In this document: positions 6,555 through 14,583 of the stretch, one piece after another
Position numbering within the stretch: the stretch's first letter is position 1
How the letters are laid out: each line of letters opens with the position of its first letter
Origin: Archaeoglobaceae archaeon
GTDB lineage: Archaea > Halobacteriota > Archaeoglobi > Archaeoglobales > Archaeoglobaceae
Assembly: GCA_025059545.1 (NCBI GenBank)
Contig: JANXDJ010000020.1
Coordinates: 1 to 19,625 of the forward strand
Reading direction: 5' to 3'
DNA: 19,625 nucleotides
Position numbers and translations under genes: made by a program
The notes under the pieces: generated by a model
What the model was told of the DNA's origin: nothing
What the model saw: the letters and a program-made list of their open reading frames with translations, nothing else
The model's database searches: none

Positions 6555-8327
6555 ATGAAACAGATGAGTTCATTCGATCTAAAAGCTTGCGTTCAAGAGC
6601 TTCAAAGGCTGGTTGGTGGAAAAGTGGAGAAGATCTATCACTATCCTCCCGACGAGATTAGGATCAAGATCTACGCTGGAGATAGGTTCGATTTAATAAT
6701 CGAGGCTGGGAAAAGGATCCATCTCACTAAATTTCCGAAAGAGAGCCCAAAATTTCCAACGCCTTTTGCAATGCTTTTGCGTAAACATTTGGAGGGGGCA
6801 AGAATAAGAGCGATAGAGCAAAAGAATTTCGATCGCATTGTCGTCATTCGCTTTGAGCGGGAGAAGGAGAAGAAAATCGTGGCAGAATTATTTTCAAAGG
6901 GAAATATAATACTTATAGAAGAAGACCGGATGATCATGCCTTTGAAGGAGATCCGAGAGCAAAGCTCAGCAAGAAAGCTGGATGAGAGCAAAGATCTTGT
7001 GCGCTATCTTGCAAATTCTGGACTTGGCGGACTCTATGCGGAAGAGATCTGCTTGAGGACTGGGATGAATAAGAATAGAAAATTCTCAGAGCTGAGTGAA
7101 GATGAAAGGAAAATTTTGTTCGAGGAGATCGAGAAGTTGAAAAAATTCGAGCTAAAACCGCAGATCGTGCTCAAGGACGGAAAATATTTCGATGTCGTTC
7201 CCATGGAGCTGGTTTATTACAGTGATCTGGAGAAGAAGTTCTTCAGCAATTTCAACGAAGCTTTGGATGACTTTTATTCTAAAATAGCCATTGAGAGCAT
7301 TCAAGAAAGTGAAGAAATTGAAAAACTTCGAAATAGGCTTAAAATCCAAGAAGAAACGCTTAAAGAATATGAAGAGGAGACAAAAAGGAATAGAGAAATT
7401 GCGGAGCTAATATATTCCAATTACTCCAGAGTAGAGGAAATAATCGAGAAGCTAAGAAAGGGAGAGAAGACGGGGGAAATTCTAAGGGTTATTCCAGAGA
7501 GAAAAACTGCCATTGTCCAGCTTGCGAGCTTAGAATTCGAGATCGACTTCAGCAAAAGCATATACGAGAATGCGGAGATTTACTATGAGAAGGCAAAGAA
7601 GGCTAAGGAGAAACTGGACGGGTTAAAGGTTGCTATGGAAAAGACAATTGAGGAAATTCAAAAAGCTGAATCTAAAGGGTTAAAAGTAGACTTTAGTGTT
7701 AAGAGAAAGAGGGAATGGTTCGAGGAATATAGGTGGTTCATAACTTCAGATGGCTTCATTGCAATTGGAGGAAGAAATGCGAAGATGAACGCTGAGATCG
7801 TTTCAAAAAGACTTGAATCCAAGGATCTGTTTTTCCACACCCAAACTCCCGGGGCTCCAGTTGTTGTCCTTAAGCGTGGTCAAGAAGCGCCTGAGACGAG
7901 TATTAAGGAGACTGCTGAGTTCTCAGCGATTTACTCCTCTCTTTGGAAGGAAGGAAAGCATTCTGGAGAAGTTTACTATGTTAAACCTGAGCAAGTGTTA
8001 AGATCTGCAAAGTCTGGGGAGTATTTACCAAAGGGAAGCTTTTACATTGTTGGAGAGAGAAATTATATTACAGTAGAGCTAAAATGTGCTATCGGAGTAG
8101 AAATAGAGAAGATGAGAGTAATAGGCGGACCTGTAAATGCTGTTAAGAAGTATGCGGACTACTATGTCGAGCTCGAGATCGGAGATAAGAGTCAAGAGGA
8201 GCTGAGCGTTGAAATAGCAAAATCTCTTGCAGAGAAAGCTGGAGAGAATGCATATCTCGTTAAGGCGATTGCAAAGCCTGATGAAATTGTAAAATTTTTA
8301 CCCCTCGGAAAATCTCGGAGTGTATGA
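6555..8327 (+). CDS. rqcH: RqcH/NEMF (Rqc2) homologue, ribosome-associated quality control
   Basis: A 590-residue NFACT protein. Relatives bind large ribosomal subunits blocked by peptidyl-tRNA and, in bacteria, add C-terminal alanine tails. The order is NFACT-N (about 1-150), helix-hairpin-helix region (about 150-210), a charged coiled-coil (about 255-385) and NFACT-R (about 400-590). Residues known to matter in the family are in place: Asp8 in MSSFDLK and the Asp-Arg pair 93-94 (NFDR), matching yeast Rqc2 Asp9 and Asp98/Arg99. NFACT-R shows GFIAIGGRNAKMN and LFFHTQTPGAP. There is no NFACT-C domain, which is usual in archaea. ATG 6564 (MSSFDLK) is an alternative start. The last codons overlap the methyltransferase gene (ATGA), so the two are translationally coupled. 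Alanine tailing by this protein is inference. Confidence 0.93.
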   Translation: MKQMSSFDLKACVQELQRLVGGKVEKIYHYPPDEIRIKIYAGDRFDLIIEAGKRIHLTKFPKESPKFPTPFAMLLRKHLEGARIRAIEQKNFDRIVVIRFEREKEKKIVAELFSKGNIILIEEDRMIMPLKEIREQSSARKLDESKDLVRYLANSGLGGLYAEEICLRTGMNKNRKFSELSEDERKILFEEIEKLKKFELKPQIVLKDGKYFDVVPMELVYYSDLEKKFFSNFNEALDDFYSKIAIESIQESEEIEKLRNRLKIQEETLKEYEEETKRNREIAELIYSNYSRVEEIIEKLRKGEKTGEILRVIPERKTAIVQLASLEFEIDFSKSIYENAEIYYEKAKKAKEKLDGLKVAMEKTIEEIQKAESKGLKVDFSVKRKREWFEEYRWFITSDGFIAIGGRNAKMNAEIVSKRLESKDLFFHTQTPGAPVVVLKRGQEAPETSIKETAEFSAIYSSLWKEGKHSGEVYYVKPEQVLRSAKSGEYLPKGSFYIVGERNYITVELKCAIGVEIEKMRVIGGPVNAVKKYADYYVELEIGDKSQEELSVEIAKSLAEKAGENAYLVKAIAKPDEIVKFLPLGKSRSV

Positions 8328-9268
8328 TTCTCGACTTTCACTCTACAGCAAGATCAAAAGAAATAGCAAAGAAATACCAATATGATGAGTTTATAATTCG
8401 TAGATGGCTTCATTTCTTTGGAGAAGAAGCAATAAAGATCGTTGAAGCCTTTGAAAAGGGAATTCCAAAGTATATAAGGGTGAACACGCTCAAGATCTCC
8501 GAGAAGGAGCTAATTGAAAGACTGAAAAACAGAGGATTCGGACTTAAAAAAACCGAAGTCCCCTTTTGCTACGAAGTGGTTGAGGAAAAATACTCGATCG
8601 GAGCTACGCCTGAGTATTTGATGGGCTACTACTATGTGATGGACAAAAGCTCATGCATTCCACCCTTAGCTTTAGAACCGAAGCCAAATGAGCTTGTAGT
8701 CGATCTTTCTGCATCTCCTGGTGGAAAAACGACTTTTTTAGCAATGCTTATGAAAAATAAAGGTGTTATTTTAGCCATTGAGCCACAGAGAGAGCGTTTA
8801 CAACCTTTAATCGATAACGTTAATAGAATGGGGGCGATGAATGTAGCAATTTTAAACATTGACGGCAGAGATTTTCCTAAACTCGGAATAAAAGCTGATA
8901 AGATTCTGCTTGACGCTCCATGCACGGGAGAAGGGATAATATTTAAGGATGAGTCCAGAAAGACAGATAGAGGTATAGAAGATATAAAATTCTGTTCTTC
9001 TTTACAGAAAGAGTTAATAATAAGTGCATTTGACTCATTGAAGCCTGAAGGTTTGCTCGTTTATTCAACTTGCTCTCTTACTCCTGAGGAGAATGAATTC
9101 GTCGTTGAGCATTTGCTTGAGAAGAGAAATGCAGAACTTATAAACATCGAATATGGTGAAAAGGCTTTGAATTTAACTAAGAAAGATCTAAGCAAGGCTA
9201 AGAGGCTTTATCCGCACAAACATAGATGTGCAGGCTTTTTTGTTGCAAAAATTATGAAAATGGACTGA
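8324..9268 (+). CDS. RNA (cytosine-C5)-methyltransferase, NOL1/NOP2/Sun family
   Basis: A 314-residue S-adenosylmethionine-dependent enzyme that makes 5-methylcytosine in tRNA or rRNA. It has an N-terminal RNA-binding region (about 1-110, including GIPKYIRVNTLK), the SAM loop DLSASPGGKT (127-136), Glu153 after the second strand, motif IV DAPCTGEG (Cys200) and motif VI YSTCSL (Cys250). Cys250 is the expected catalytic nucleophile and Cys200 the residue that helps release product, so the enzyme looks intact. Length matches the short archaeal members; a PUA domain is absent. Which RNA and which position it methylates cannot be read from the sequence. Its ATG overlaps the rqcH stop codon (ATGA at 8324-8327). 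Its 3' end overlaps the convergent regulator gene by 17 bases. Confidence 0.94.
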   Translation: MILDFHSTARSKEIAKKYQYDEFIIRRWLHFFGEEAIKIVEAFEKGIPKYIRVNTLKISEKELIERLKNRGFGLKKTEVPFCYEVVEEKYSIGATPEYLMGYYYVMDKSSCIPPLALEPKPNELVVDLSASPGGKTTFLAMLMKNKGVILAIEPQRERLQPLIDNVNRMGAMNVAILNIDGRDFPKLGIKADKILLDAPCTGEGIIFKDESRKTDRGIEDIKFCSSLQKELIISAFDSLKPEGLLVYSTCSLTPEENEFVVEHLLEKRNAELINIEYGEKALNLTKKDLSKAKRLYPHKHRCAGFFVAKIMKMD

Positions 9269-9953
9269 TCTTTCTCTCTCTCAAGTCTCTCAAGAGGGGT
9301 TCTATCATCAGCTTTGAAAACTGCACCATACCTTCACTTTCTCCACTTATTCCGATTGAGACATGATTCATGAAAATTGCAAAGAATTTTGAGTCGTCAA
9401 AAACGAACAATCCATGGGAGACGTCTTTTACTACTTTTTCTCCCTTAAACTCGAGTTTATACGTTTCACCTTTTAATTCATCTGCATTTTCGGAAATTAT
9501 AATTAGCTTGCAATTAGCCTTTGACAGGATCTCTTTTAACTCTGGTTTTATAAAAGAGATTAGAGCAACTATTTCTTTCTTCGAGGATAAAACGAACTCT
9601 TCAAGCTTTTCAAGCACAGTTTTTCCTCTGTAAAGCTTAACTATCTCAACTTCTTCTTCTCTCAGCTTAGAGAGCTCCTCACGGAGCAATTCAAGGTTCT
9701 CTGCAGTCTTTTTTGAGATCATCAAAATAATTTCATCTTTGCTAACCGCTTTGAATTTAACAGGTTTTCCAAACTCCTCAACGAAACCTTTTGCCTTTAG
9801 ATTGTTCATAACATCGTAAACAGAAGTCCTTGGAATTCCGCTTAGCTCAGCAATCTCTCTCGCACTCAAAACACCTTTTGAGATCAGAGTTGCAAGTGCT
9901 CTTGCTTCATAGTCGCTTAATCCGAAAGACTTCATAACTTCTATTACGCGCAT
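9252..9953 (-). CDS. TrmB-family transcriptional regulator
   Basis: A 233-residue DNA-binding protein. Residues about 1-70 form the TrmB winged helix (FGLSDYEARALATLISKG, SAREIAELSGIPRTSVYDVM, LKAKGFVEEFGKPVKFKAV), followed by a helical linker (about 75-105, TAENLELLREELSKLREEE) that may dimerise. The remaining 130 residues hold a compact effector domain (KKEIVALISFI, KLIIISENADEL, VSHGLFVFDDSKFFAIFMN, then SIGISGESEGMVQFSKLMIEPLL). It is shorter than sugar-sensing TrmB of Thermococcales, so a sugar ligand should not be assumed. The gene is divergent from the surface protein/RND operon across 63 bases with a shared TATA box, so it probably regulates that operon and itself. The start ATG at 9953 lies 26 bases from the TATA centre with no Shine-Dalgarno sequence. 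Confidence 0.9.
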   Translation of the reverse strand: MRVIEVMKSFGLSDYEARALATLISKGVLSAREIAELSGIPRTSVYDVMNNLKAKGFVEEFGKPVKFKAVSKDEIILMISKKTAENLELLREELSKLREEEVEIVKLYRGKTVLEKLEEFVLSSKKEIVALISFIKPELKEILSKANCKLIIISENADELKGETYKLEFKGEKVVKDVSHGLFVFDDSKFFAIFMNHVSIGISGESEGMVQFSKLMIEPLLRDLRERKISPFS

Positions 9954-9971
9954 CTTAATAGAGTAATCCGC

Positions 9972-9984
9972 AAATTTTAAATAC
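9972..9984. promoter_or_regulatory. Shared divergent TATA box for the regulator and the surface protein operon
   Basis: TTTTAAATA (9975-9983) in an A/T block that is near-palindromic. Its centre, 9979, is 26 bases from the regulator's start codon (minus strand), suggesting a leaderless mRNA there. On the plus strand the same box would start a transcript near 10005, leaving a 12-base leader with the Shine-Dalgarno AGGTGA (10007-10012) before ATG 10017. One box could thus serve both directions, or two boxes overlap. A short TTTC-N5-GAAA repeat (9986-9998) beside it is a weak operator candidate. Confidence 0.5.
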
Positions 9985-10016
9985 CTTTCGTTCTGAAAAC
10001 TACGACAGGTGAAAAT

Positions 10017-11816
10017 ATGAGATTGACCATTGCATTGTTCGCACTATTGATTGCGATGTTGATCCCAGCTTCAGCTGTGAAGTATGAAAGGGAGCCAAGT
10101 GTCGAGATTATAAGCGTGAGTTATGTGGACGTTCAAAAAGGTATAACAACACCTATAAGTTCGAATTACATTGGAAAAGGAGATAAAATACTTGTTGTCA
10201 CGATCTATAATCCCGCAGTTAGAGAAGAGGTAGAATACGATAATCAATTAGAAGCAGGTTTTTTCAACTCCCGTGAAGATATGCTTTTTACAGCTTACAA
10301 TGTGGAATTGGAACTGATAGGAAATGACGCTGTGAAGGTAAAGACTGGTAAGATTAAGCTTCCAGCCCTACCAGCAATGAGCCAACAAGTTTCACTACAG
10401 TTTTACGTTGAAATAGGAGATGTAAATGAAACTGAATTGAAGCTCAAAATCACTTACGAGAGAATTGAGGGTTTGAAGAGTCTCACATCATATTATCCGT
10501 ATCCTATCATAACTGGTAGAACTGACACGATCACGAACTCAACCTCGGGAATTACAATAACCAATACCACTTCCTATAGATATGACATTCTTGTGAGGGA
10601 ATACGAACTTGACTACGTGACAGAAACACAAGAAGTTCCGATAAAGCTATACGTTGAGGAAAAAGATGTTTTACTCGAAGTAAAGGAAGTTAAGGTAGAC
10701 AAGCTGATCGCAGGAGGCAAAGGCAATATCGAAGTGACCATAAAGAATGTAGGCAAGAAGACTGCAAAGAATGCATATGCCACTATTGAATTACCAAAGT
10801 CCCAGCAGACCGCAACACAGAGCATGGCATCGATTCCGTCATCAATGCTACCATTCATGATGTCAAGCTCAGCTCTTACGCCTTCTTCAGCCACATCTAC
10901 CTCCCAGCCAAGTTATTTCATTGGTGATCTAAAGCCTGGAGAGACTGCTAAAGCAAGCTTTTACGTATCTCTCGACGTTCCAAAAGGCGGAGTTTATCCT
11001 GCAAAAGTAAAAGTAGTATATTCCGACGAATACGGAAATCTTAAGGAGAGTGATTCCGTTTCTTTCGGTGTCACAATCTCATCTAAGCCAGAGATTACAA
11101 TAAAAACCATAGATAGTAGATTGTTCGTTAACTCCAAGGGAGATCTAATCGTAAAAATGGTTTCGAATGTAGATCTGGAAGATGCTTCTGCAAGAGTCGT
11201 TGTAAGTTCTCCGTTGTCCGCGCTCAGTAGTGAGTGCTATATCGGAGATGTGAAGTCTGGAGAAGATTTCACTGCATTTTTCAAGTTGAAGGCATCGAGC
11301 GAAGCAAGAGCAACTAAATATCCTGTTGATCTCTACGTTAAGTTCAAAACAGGTAGCGATTTTGTCGAAAGTGATGCGATAAAAATTGGGGTAGAAGTGA
11401 AGCCAGAAATAGAGTTCGAAGTTATTGGAACCGCTGAGATCATGGCGGGAGAAGAGAAAGTTATCAAATTCGCCATTCGAAACACTGGAAGCGCTGAAAT
11501 AAAAGATGCGACCGCAAGACTAATAATTGTATCTCCATTCACGTCTTCTGATGACACCGCTTATATTGGGGCTCTAAAGCCTGGTGAGATTGCAAATGCG
11601 AGCTTTAAGCTATCTGCAGATCGTGATGCAACTCCAAAGCTGTATGCTTTGAATTTAGAAGTCAAATACAAGGCTGAAAACGGAGACTGGGTTATAAGTG
11701 CCCCCTCGAAAGCAGTTATAGATGTAAAATCTTACGAAGTTAGCTACACACTCTACTTAATACTTGCAATTTTGATAATCGCTGGAGCTATTTACTATCT
11801 GAGAAGGAGAAGATGA
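10017..11816 (+). CDS. Membrane-anchored surface protein with three Ig-like repeats (COG1361-type)
   Basis: A 599-residue exported protein. It has a signal peptide (1-20, cleavage likely after ASA), a large outside part, and one C-terminal membrane helix (about 573-593) followed by YLRRRR, so it is held in the membrane facing out. The N-terminal 200 residues form a separate beta-rich region. Three related modules follow, of the CARDB/NEW3 type often annotated COG1361 S-layer-like, each with a YIGDLKPGE-like signature (residues 300, 408, 516: a period of exactly 108). An insert rich in Ser, Thr, Pro and Met (about 262-298) may be a glycosylated linker. It has a good Shine-Dalgarno (AGGTGA). 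It overlaps the RND gene by 4 bases (ATGA), so it is probably the exporter's outside partner. Enzymatic activity is not evident. Confidence 0.88.
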   Translation: MRLTIALFALLIAMLIPASAVKYEREPSVEIISVSYVDVQKGITTPISSNYIGKGDKILVVTIYNPAVREEVEYDNQLEAGFFNSREDMLFTAYNVELELIGNDAVKVKTGKIKLPALPAMSQQVSLQFYVEIGDVNETELKLKITYERIEGLKSLTSYYPYPIITGRTDTITNSTSGITITNTTSYRYDILVREYELDYVTETQEVPIKLYVEEKDVLLEVKEVKVDKLIAGGKGNIEVTIKNVGKKTAKNAYATIELPKSQQTATQSMASIPSSMLPFMMSSSALTPSSATSTSQPSYFIGDLKPGETAKASFYVSLDVPKGGVYPAKVKVVYSDEYGNLKESDSVSFGVTISSKPEITIKTIDSRLFVNSKGDLIVKMVSNVDLEDASARVVVSSPLSALSSECYIGDVKSGEDFTAFFKLKASSEARATKYPVDLYVKFKTGSDFVESDAIKIGVEVKPEIEFEVIGTAEIMAGEEKVIKFAIRNTGSAEIKDATARLIIVSPFTSSDDTAYIGALKPGEIANASFKLSADRDATPKLYALNLEVKYKAENGDWVISAPSKAVIDVKSYEVSYTLYLILAILIIAGAIYYLRRRR

Positions 11817-14005
11817 AACTTCTCCGAATTGTCTCGGAAAGACCGGGAATTGTTTTTATTTTTGTTTTTATAGTCATACTGTTCTCAATGTATTCTGCAA
11901 TGAATGTCGAAATGACTTCAGGCACTGAATCCTTTTTCAGCAAAGATAACAAAGTTTACCAGCAATATAAGCTCTATGAGAAAAATTTTGTAAGAGCCAC
12001 TGGAGCGGTTTTTCTTCTAATAAAGGGAGAAGATGTTGTTAACCATGAAGCATATCAATTCATGCTAACTCTTGGGGAGGAGCTTAAGAAAATTGAAGGC
12101 GTAGAGAGTGTTACGTCTCCAGCATCAATAATGGAGGACTACTTAGGCGGTGTTCCGACGGACGAGAGACTTTTGAAAGAGCTTAGCGAACTCTACATTT
12201 CCGAACTTATACCAAAGCCAACTTTGGCGATGGTAATGGTTCAAATTGTTCCTACTGGAACTGAGGAGGAGCAGGAGGGGATTGCAAGGAATATAGAAAA
12301 AAGTATAGAAAACATGCAAATTCCAACGGGCTACACTGTGGAGATAACGGGATCTCCAGTTCTTGGATACCAGATAAAGGGGGAGATTCTGAAAAGTCTC
12401 GGCATTACGATGATGGCTGCGGTTGTTCTGATGATACTATTCCTATTCGGAACCTTCAGCGGAGTTGTAAGGCGTAAGTGGACCGCATTTCTCCCGCTCG
12501 TTATCTCGATTTCGGCTGTTATAATTATCTACGGTATGATGCCAAGATTGGGAATACCGCTTTCTGAGCATACAAATGGCGCTTTACCAATGCTTGTTGG
12601 TTTATCCATAGAGTATGCGGTGCAGATCCAAAACAGATTTGAGGAGGAAATTCGAAAGCATGGAGTTGACACCGCTATAGAGCTTGCTGTGGAAAGAACT
12701 GGTAGGGCGGTAGTTCTCGCTTTGTTGACAACCATCGTTGGCTTCATGTCGATGCTTACCGTCGGAATTCCTGCAATGGCTTGGTTTGGCATTATAGCAT
12801 CACTTGGGCTTATAGTAGCTTATATTTTGAGTATAACCTTTCTACCAGCAATTCTAAAGATAATCGAGGTAAGAAAGAAGAAGGTTGAAGAAGAAAAGGA
12901 ATGGAAAGAGGAAAAGGCAAGACTTGAAAAGGTTCTCTCAATAGTTTCAAGTCTGACAGCAAGCAGACCTTACGGAATACTCGTGGTTGCAGTAATAATA
13001 TCTGTGTTTGGTTTTTACGTTTCACCAATGCTTGAACTTGAAACTAATTACAACAAATATGTCCCCCAGAATCTACCTTCAATTCAGAAATTTAGCGAGC
13101 TTGAAGAACTCGTTGGAGGTCAGACAATCTATACTCTCGTGCTGGAAACAGATGGCGTTGATTCAAGAGTTTTAGAAAAATCAAAGGAGTTAGCAGATTA
13201 CATTTTAAGCAAGGAAGAACTCATCTACTCATATCAGTCGGTCAATTCTCTTGCTGAAGCATATGGCGGTTTAGACAATGTGCCAGAAGAGCAATTGAGC
13301 AGATACGTCTCTGGAAGCACACTTGCTGTGCATTTCTACTCAACCGCGGACACACATGAGGAGTTCAAAAATACCCTCAATTCGATTTACAAGGACATTG
13401 ATTTCTATGGATGGGAGGGGAATTACTTTGTAACAGGTCAAGCTGTCATTTACTCAGAACTCGGGAGCATAATGATCGAAAGTCAGACTATGATGACTTT
13501 GGTTGCATATATCGGCATTTTGATACTTTTACTTGTTATTTACAGATCTGTAAGAAAAGCCATAGTTCCGCTAATCACTATAACCTCAGTAATAGGCGTT
13601 ATGAACCTCATAATGTTCATCTCCGGAGTGAAGCAAACGATGGTTTCGATTGCTTTGAATTCTATAATCCTCGGTTTAGGTATAGACTTCTCGATCATGA
13701 TCACTGAGAGATATTTGGAAGAAAGACAGAAAGCTTCAGCGGTTGAAGCAGTAAGAAGGGCGATAGAACACACAGGAAAGGCTACAACAACGTCCGCATT
13801 AGCAATGATCGGAGGCTTTGGGGCACTCATGCTATCCACTTTTCCGGTAATGAGAGACTTCGGATTCTTGTCACTGGTCGCAATCTCTTTCAGTCTGATT
13901 GCTGCATTTACAGTAGTTCCAGCCTTTTTAATGGTCACTGAGAAGCTCGGAGAAAAGTTAAAAGCAAACAACCTTGTTGGAAATTTTGTGAAAAATAAAT
14001 TCTAG
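11813..14005 (+). CDS. RND-superfamily exporter, MMPL/HAE3-like
   Basis: A 730-residue membrane pump with the internal duplication of RND proteins. TM1 is at about 13-30, an outside loop at about 31-195, five helices to about 345, a charged cytoplasmic linker (about 350-380, KKKVEEEKEWKEEKARLEK), TM7 at about 391-409, a second outside loop to about 560, then five helices. The TM4 and TM10 motifs are GLSIEYAV (Glu267-Tyr268) and GLGIDFSI (Asp625-Phe626). These sit where MmpL3 has paired Asp-Tyr residues for proton relay, so proton-driven export is likely but with altered pairs. Relatives move lipids, hopanoids or hydrophobic compounds; the cargo here is unknown. No membrane-fusion or outer-membrane partner is present, as expected in archaea. 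It overlaps the surface protein gene (ATGA). Confidence 0.9.
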   Translation: MKLLRIVSERPGIVFIFVFIVILFSMYSAMNVEMTSGTESFFSKDNKVYQQYKLYEKNFVRATGAVFLLIKGEDVVNHEAYQFMLTLGEELKKIEGVESVTSPASIMEDYLGGVPTDERLLKELSELYISELIPKPTLAMVMVQIVPTGTEEEQEGIARNIEKSIENMQIPTGYTVEITGSPVLGYQIKGEILKSLGITMMAAVVLMILFLFGTFSGVVRRKWTAFLPLVISISAVIIIYGMMPRLGIPLSEHTNGALPMLVGLSIEYAVQIQNRFEEEIRKHGVDTAIELAVERTGRAVVLALLTTIVGFMSMLTVGIPAMAWFGIIASLGLIVAYILSITFLPAILKIIEVRKKKVEEEKEWKEEKARLEKVLSIVSSLTASRPYGILVVAVIISVFGFYVSPMLELETNYNKYVPQNLPSIQKFSELEELVGGQTIYTLVLETDGVDSRVLEKSKELADYILSKEELIYSYQSVNSLAEAYGGLDNVPEEQLSRYVSGSTLAVHFYSTADTHEEFKNTLNSIYKDIDFYGWEGNYFVTGQAVIYSELGSIMIESQTMMTLVAYIGILILLLVIYRSVRKAIVPLITITSVIGVMNLIMFISGVKQTMVSIALNSIILGLGIDFSIMITERYLEERQKASAVEAVRRAIEHTGKATTTSALAMIGGFGALMLSTFPVMRDFGFLSLVAISFSLIAAFTVVPAFLMVTEKLGEKLKANNLVGNFVKNKF

Positions 14006-14009
14006 AAAC

Positions 14010-14027
14010 TTTTTAGCGTGATTTTTC
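14010..14027 (+). terminator. Possible T-rich transcription terminator after the RND gene
   Basis: Two T5 runs (14011-14015 and 14021-14026 region) follow the RND stop codon within the 26-base convergent gap. Archaeal termination often uses short T tracts without a hairpin. Evidence is composition only. Confidence 0.35.
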
Positions 14028-14031
14028 CCAT

Positions 14032-14583
14032 TCAGGATTTTTTAGCAAAGTGCTTTTCAAAGACACCAAAAATCTCCTCTGGCTTTTCAAGAACAAAGAC
14101 ACCATCCATCTTTCTTAGTCTTTCAACATGCTCAACGTCTTCTTTTCTTATTCTAAGCTTCATTTTTCTTCCATCTGGCAACTCTGTTTCCACAATGCCT
14201 TCCTTGTAATCAGAGGGCATTATATAAACTGGAATGAATGCCTTTAGCGCCATTATTGCGGAGTTCGTGAGCAAAGTATCCCCAATGCCCAGCGAGATCT
14301 TAGCAGTTGTGTTCGATGTCGCAGGGGCGATTAGCAGAAACTCGAACTTTCCACTTTGAAGCATTCCTGCGAGAAATGGGGCGTTTGCATTCACTTCTGT
14401 CCAGAGCTTGAAATTCGCTTTAAGATCTTCCATCAGCTTGTAATACAAAACTACCTGCTGTCCCGCTTTTGAAAGGTAAACCCTGATCTCAACCTCTGGA
14501 TAAAGCTCCTTTATTTTTTTCATCACTTCAACTGTCTCCCTGAGTCTATCACCGCTTCCTGTTATCCCCCATGCGACTTTCAT
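14032..14583 (-). CDS. afpA: Archaeoflavoprotein AfpA (FMN electron carrier/reductase)
   Basis: A 183-residue flavoprotein with the MKVAWGITGSGD start and the FMN-binding stretch APATSNTTAKISLGIGD (86-102), as in the AfpA/dihydromethanopterin-reductase-like flavoprotein group. From what I recall of A. fulgidus AfpA, it accepts electrons from reduced ferredoxin and is encoded next to an iron-sulfur flavoprotein and a flavodiiron protein; the same three genes in the same order are present here. It probably acts in the cytoplasm, passing electrons within that oxidant-handling set. The gene starts inside the preceding isf gene (35-base overlap), with AGAGGT as a possible ribosome binding site some 13 bases before the ATG. 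A dihydromethanopterin reductase role is the main alternative. Confidence 0.85.
   Translation of the reverse strand: MKVAWGITGSGDRLRETVEVMKKIKELYPEVEIRVYLSKAGQQVVLYYKLMEDLKANFKLWTEVNANAPFLAGMLQSGKFEFLLIAPATSNTTAKISLGIGDTLLTNSAIMALKAFIPVYIMPSDYKEGIVETELPDGRKMKLRIRKEDVEHVERLRKMDGVFVLEKPEEIFGVFEKHFAKKS

Noticed and set aside
13540..13971. A 143-codon open frame on the minus strand inside the RND gene
   Set aside because: It is antisense to membrane helices TM8-TM12 of the pump; the apparent hydrophobic pattern is what antisense of such helices gives. No start signals are seen.
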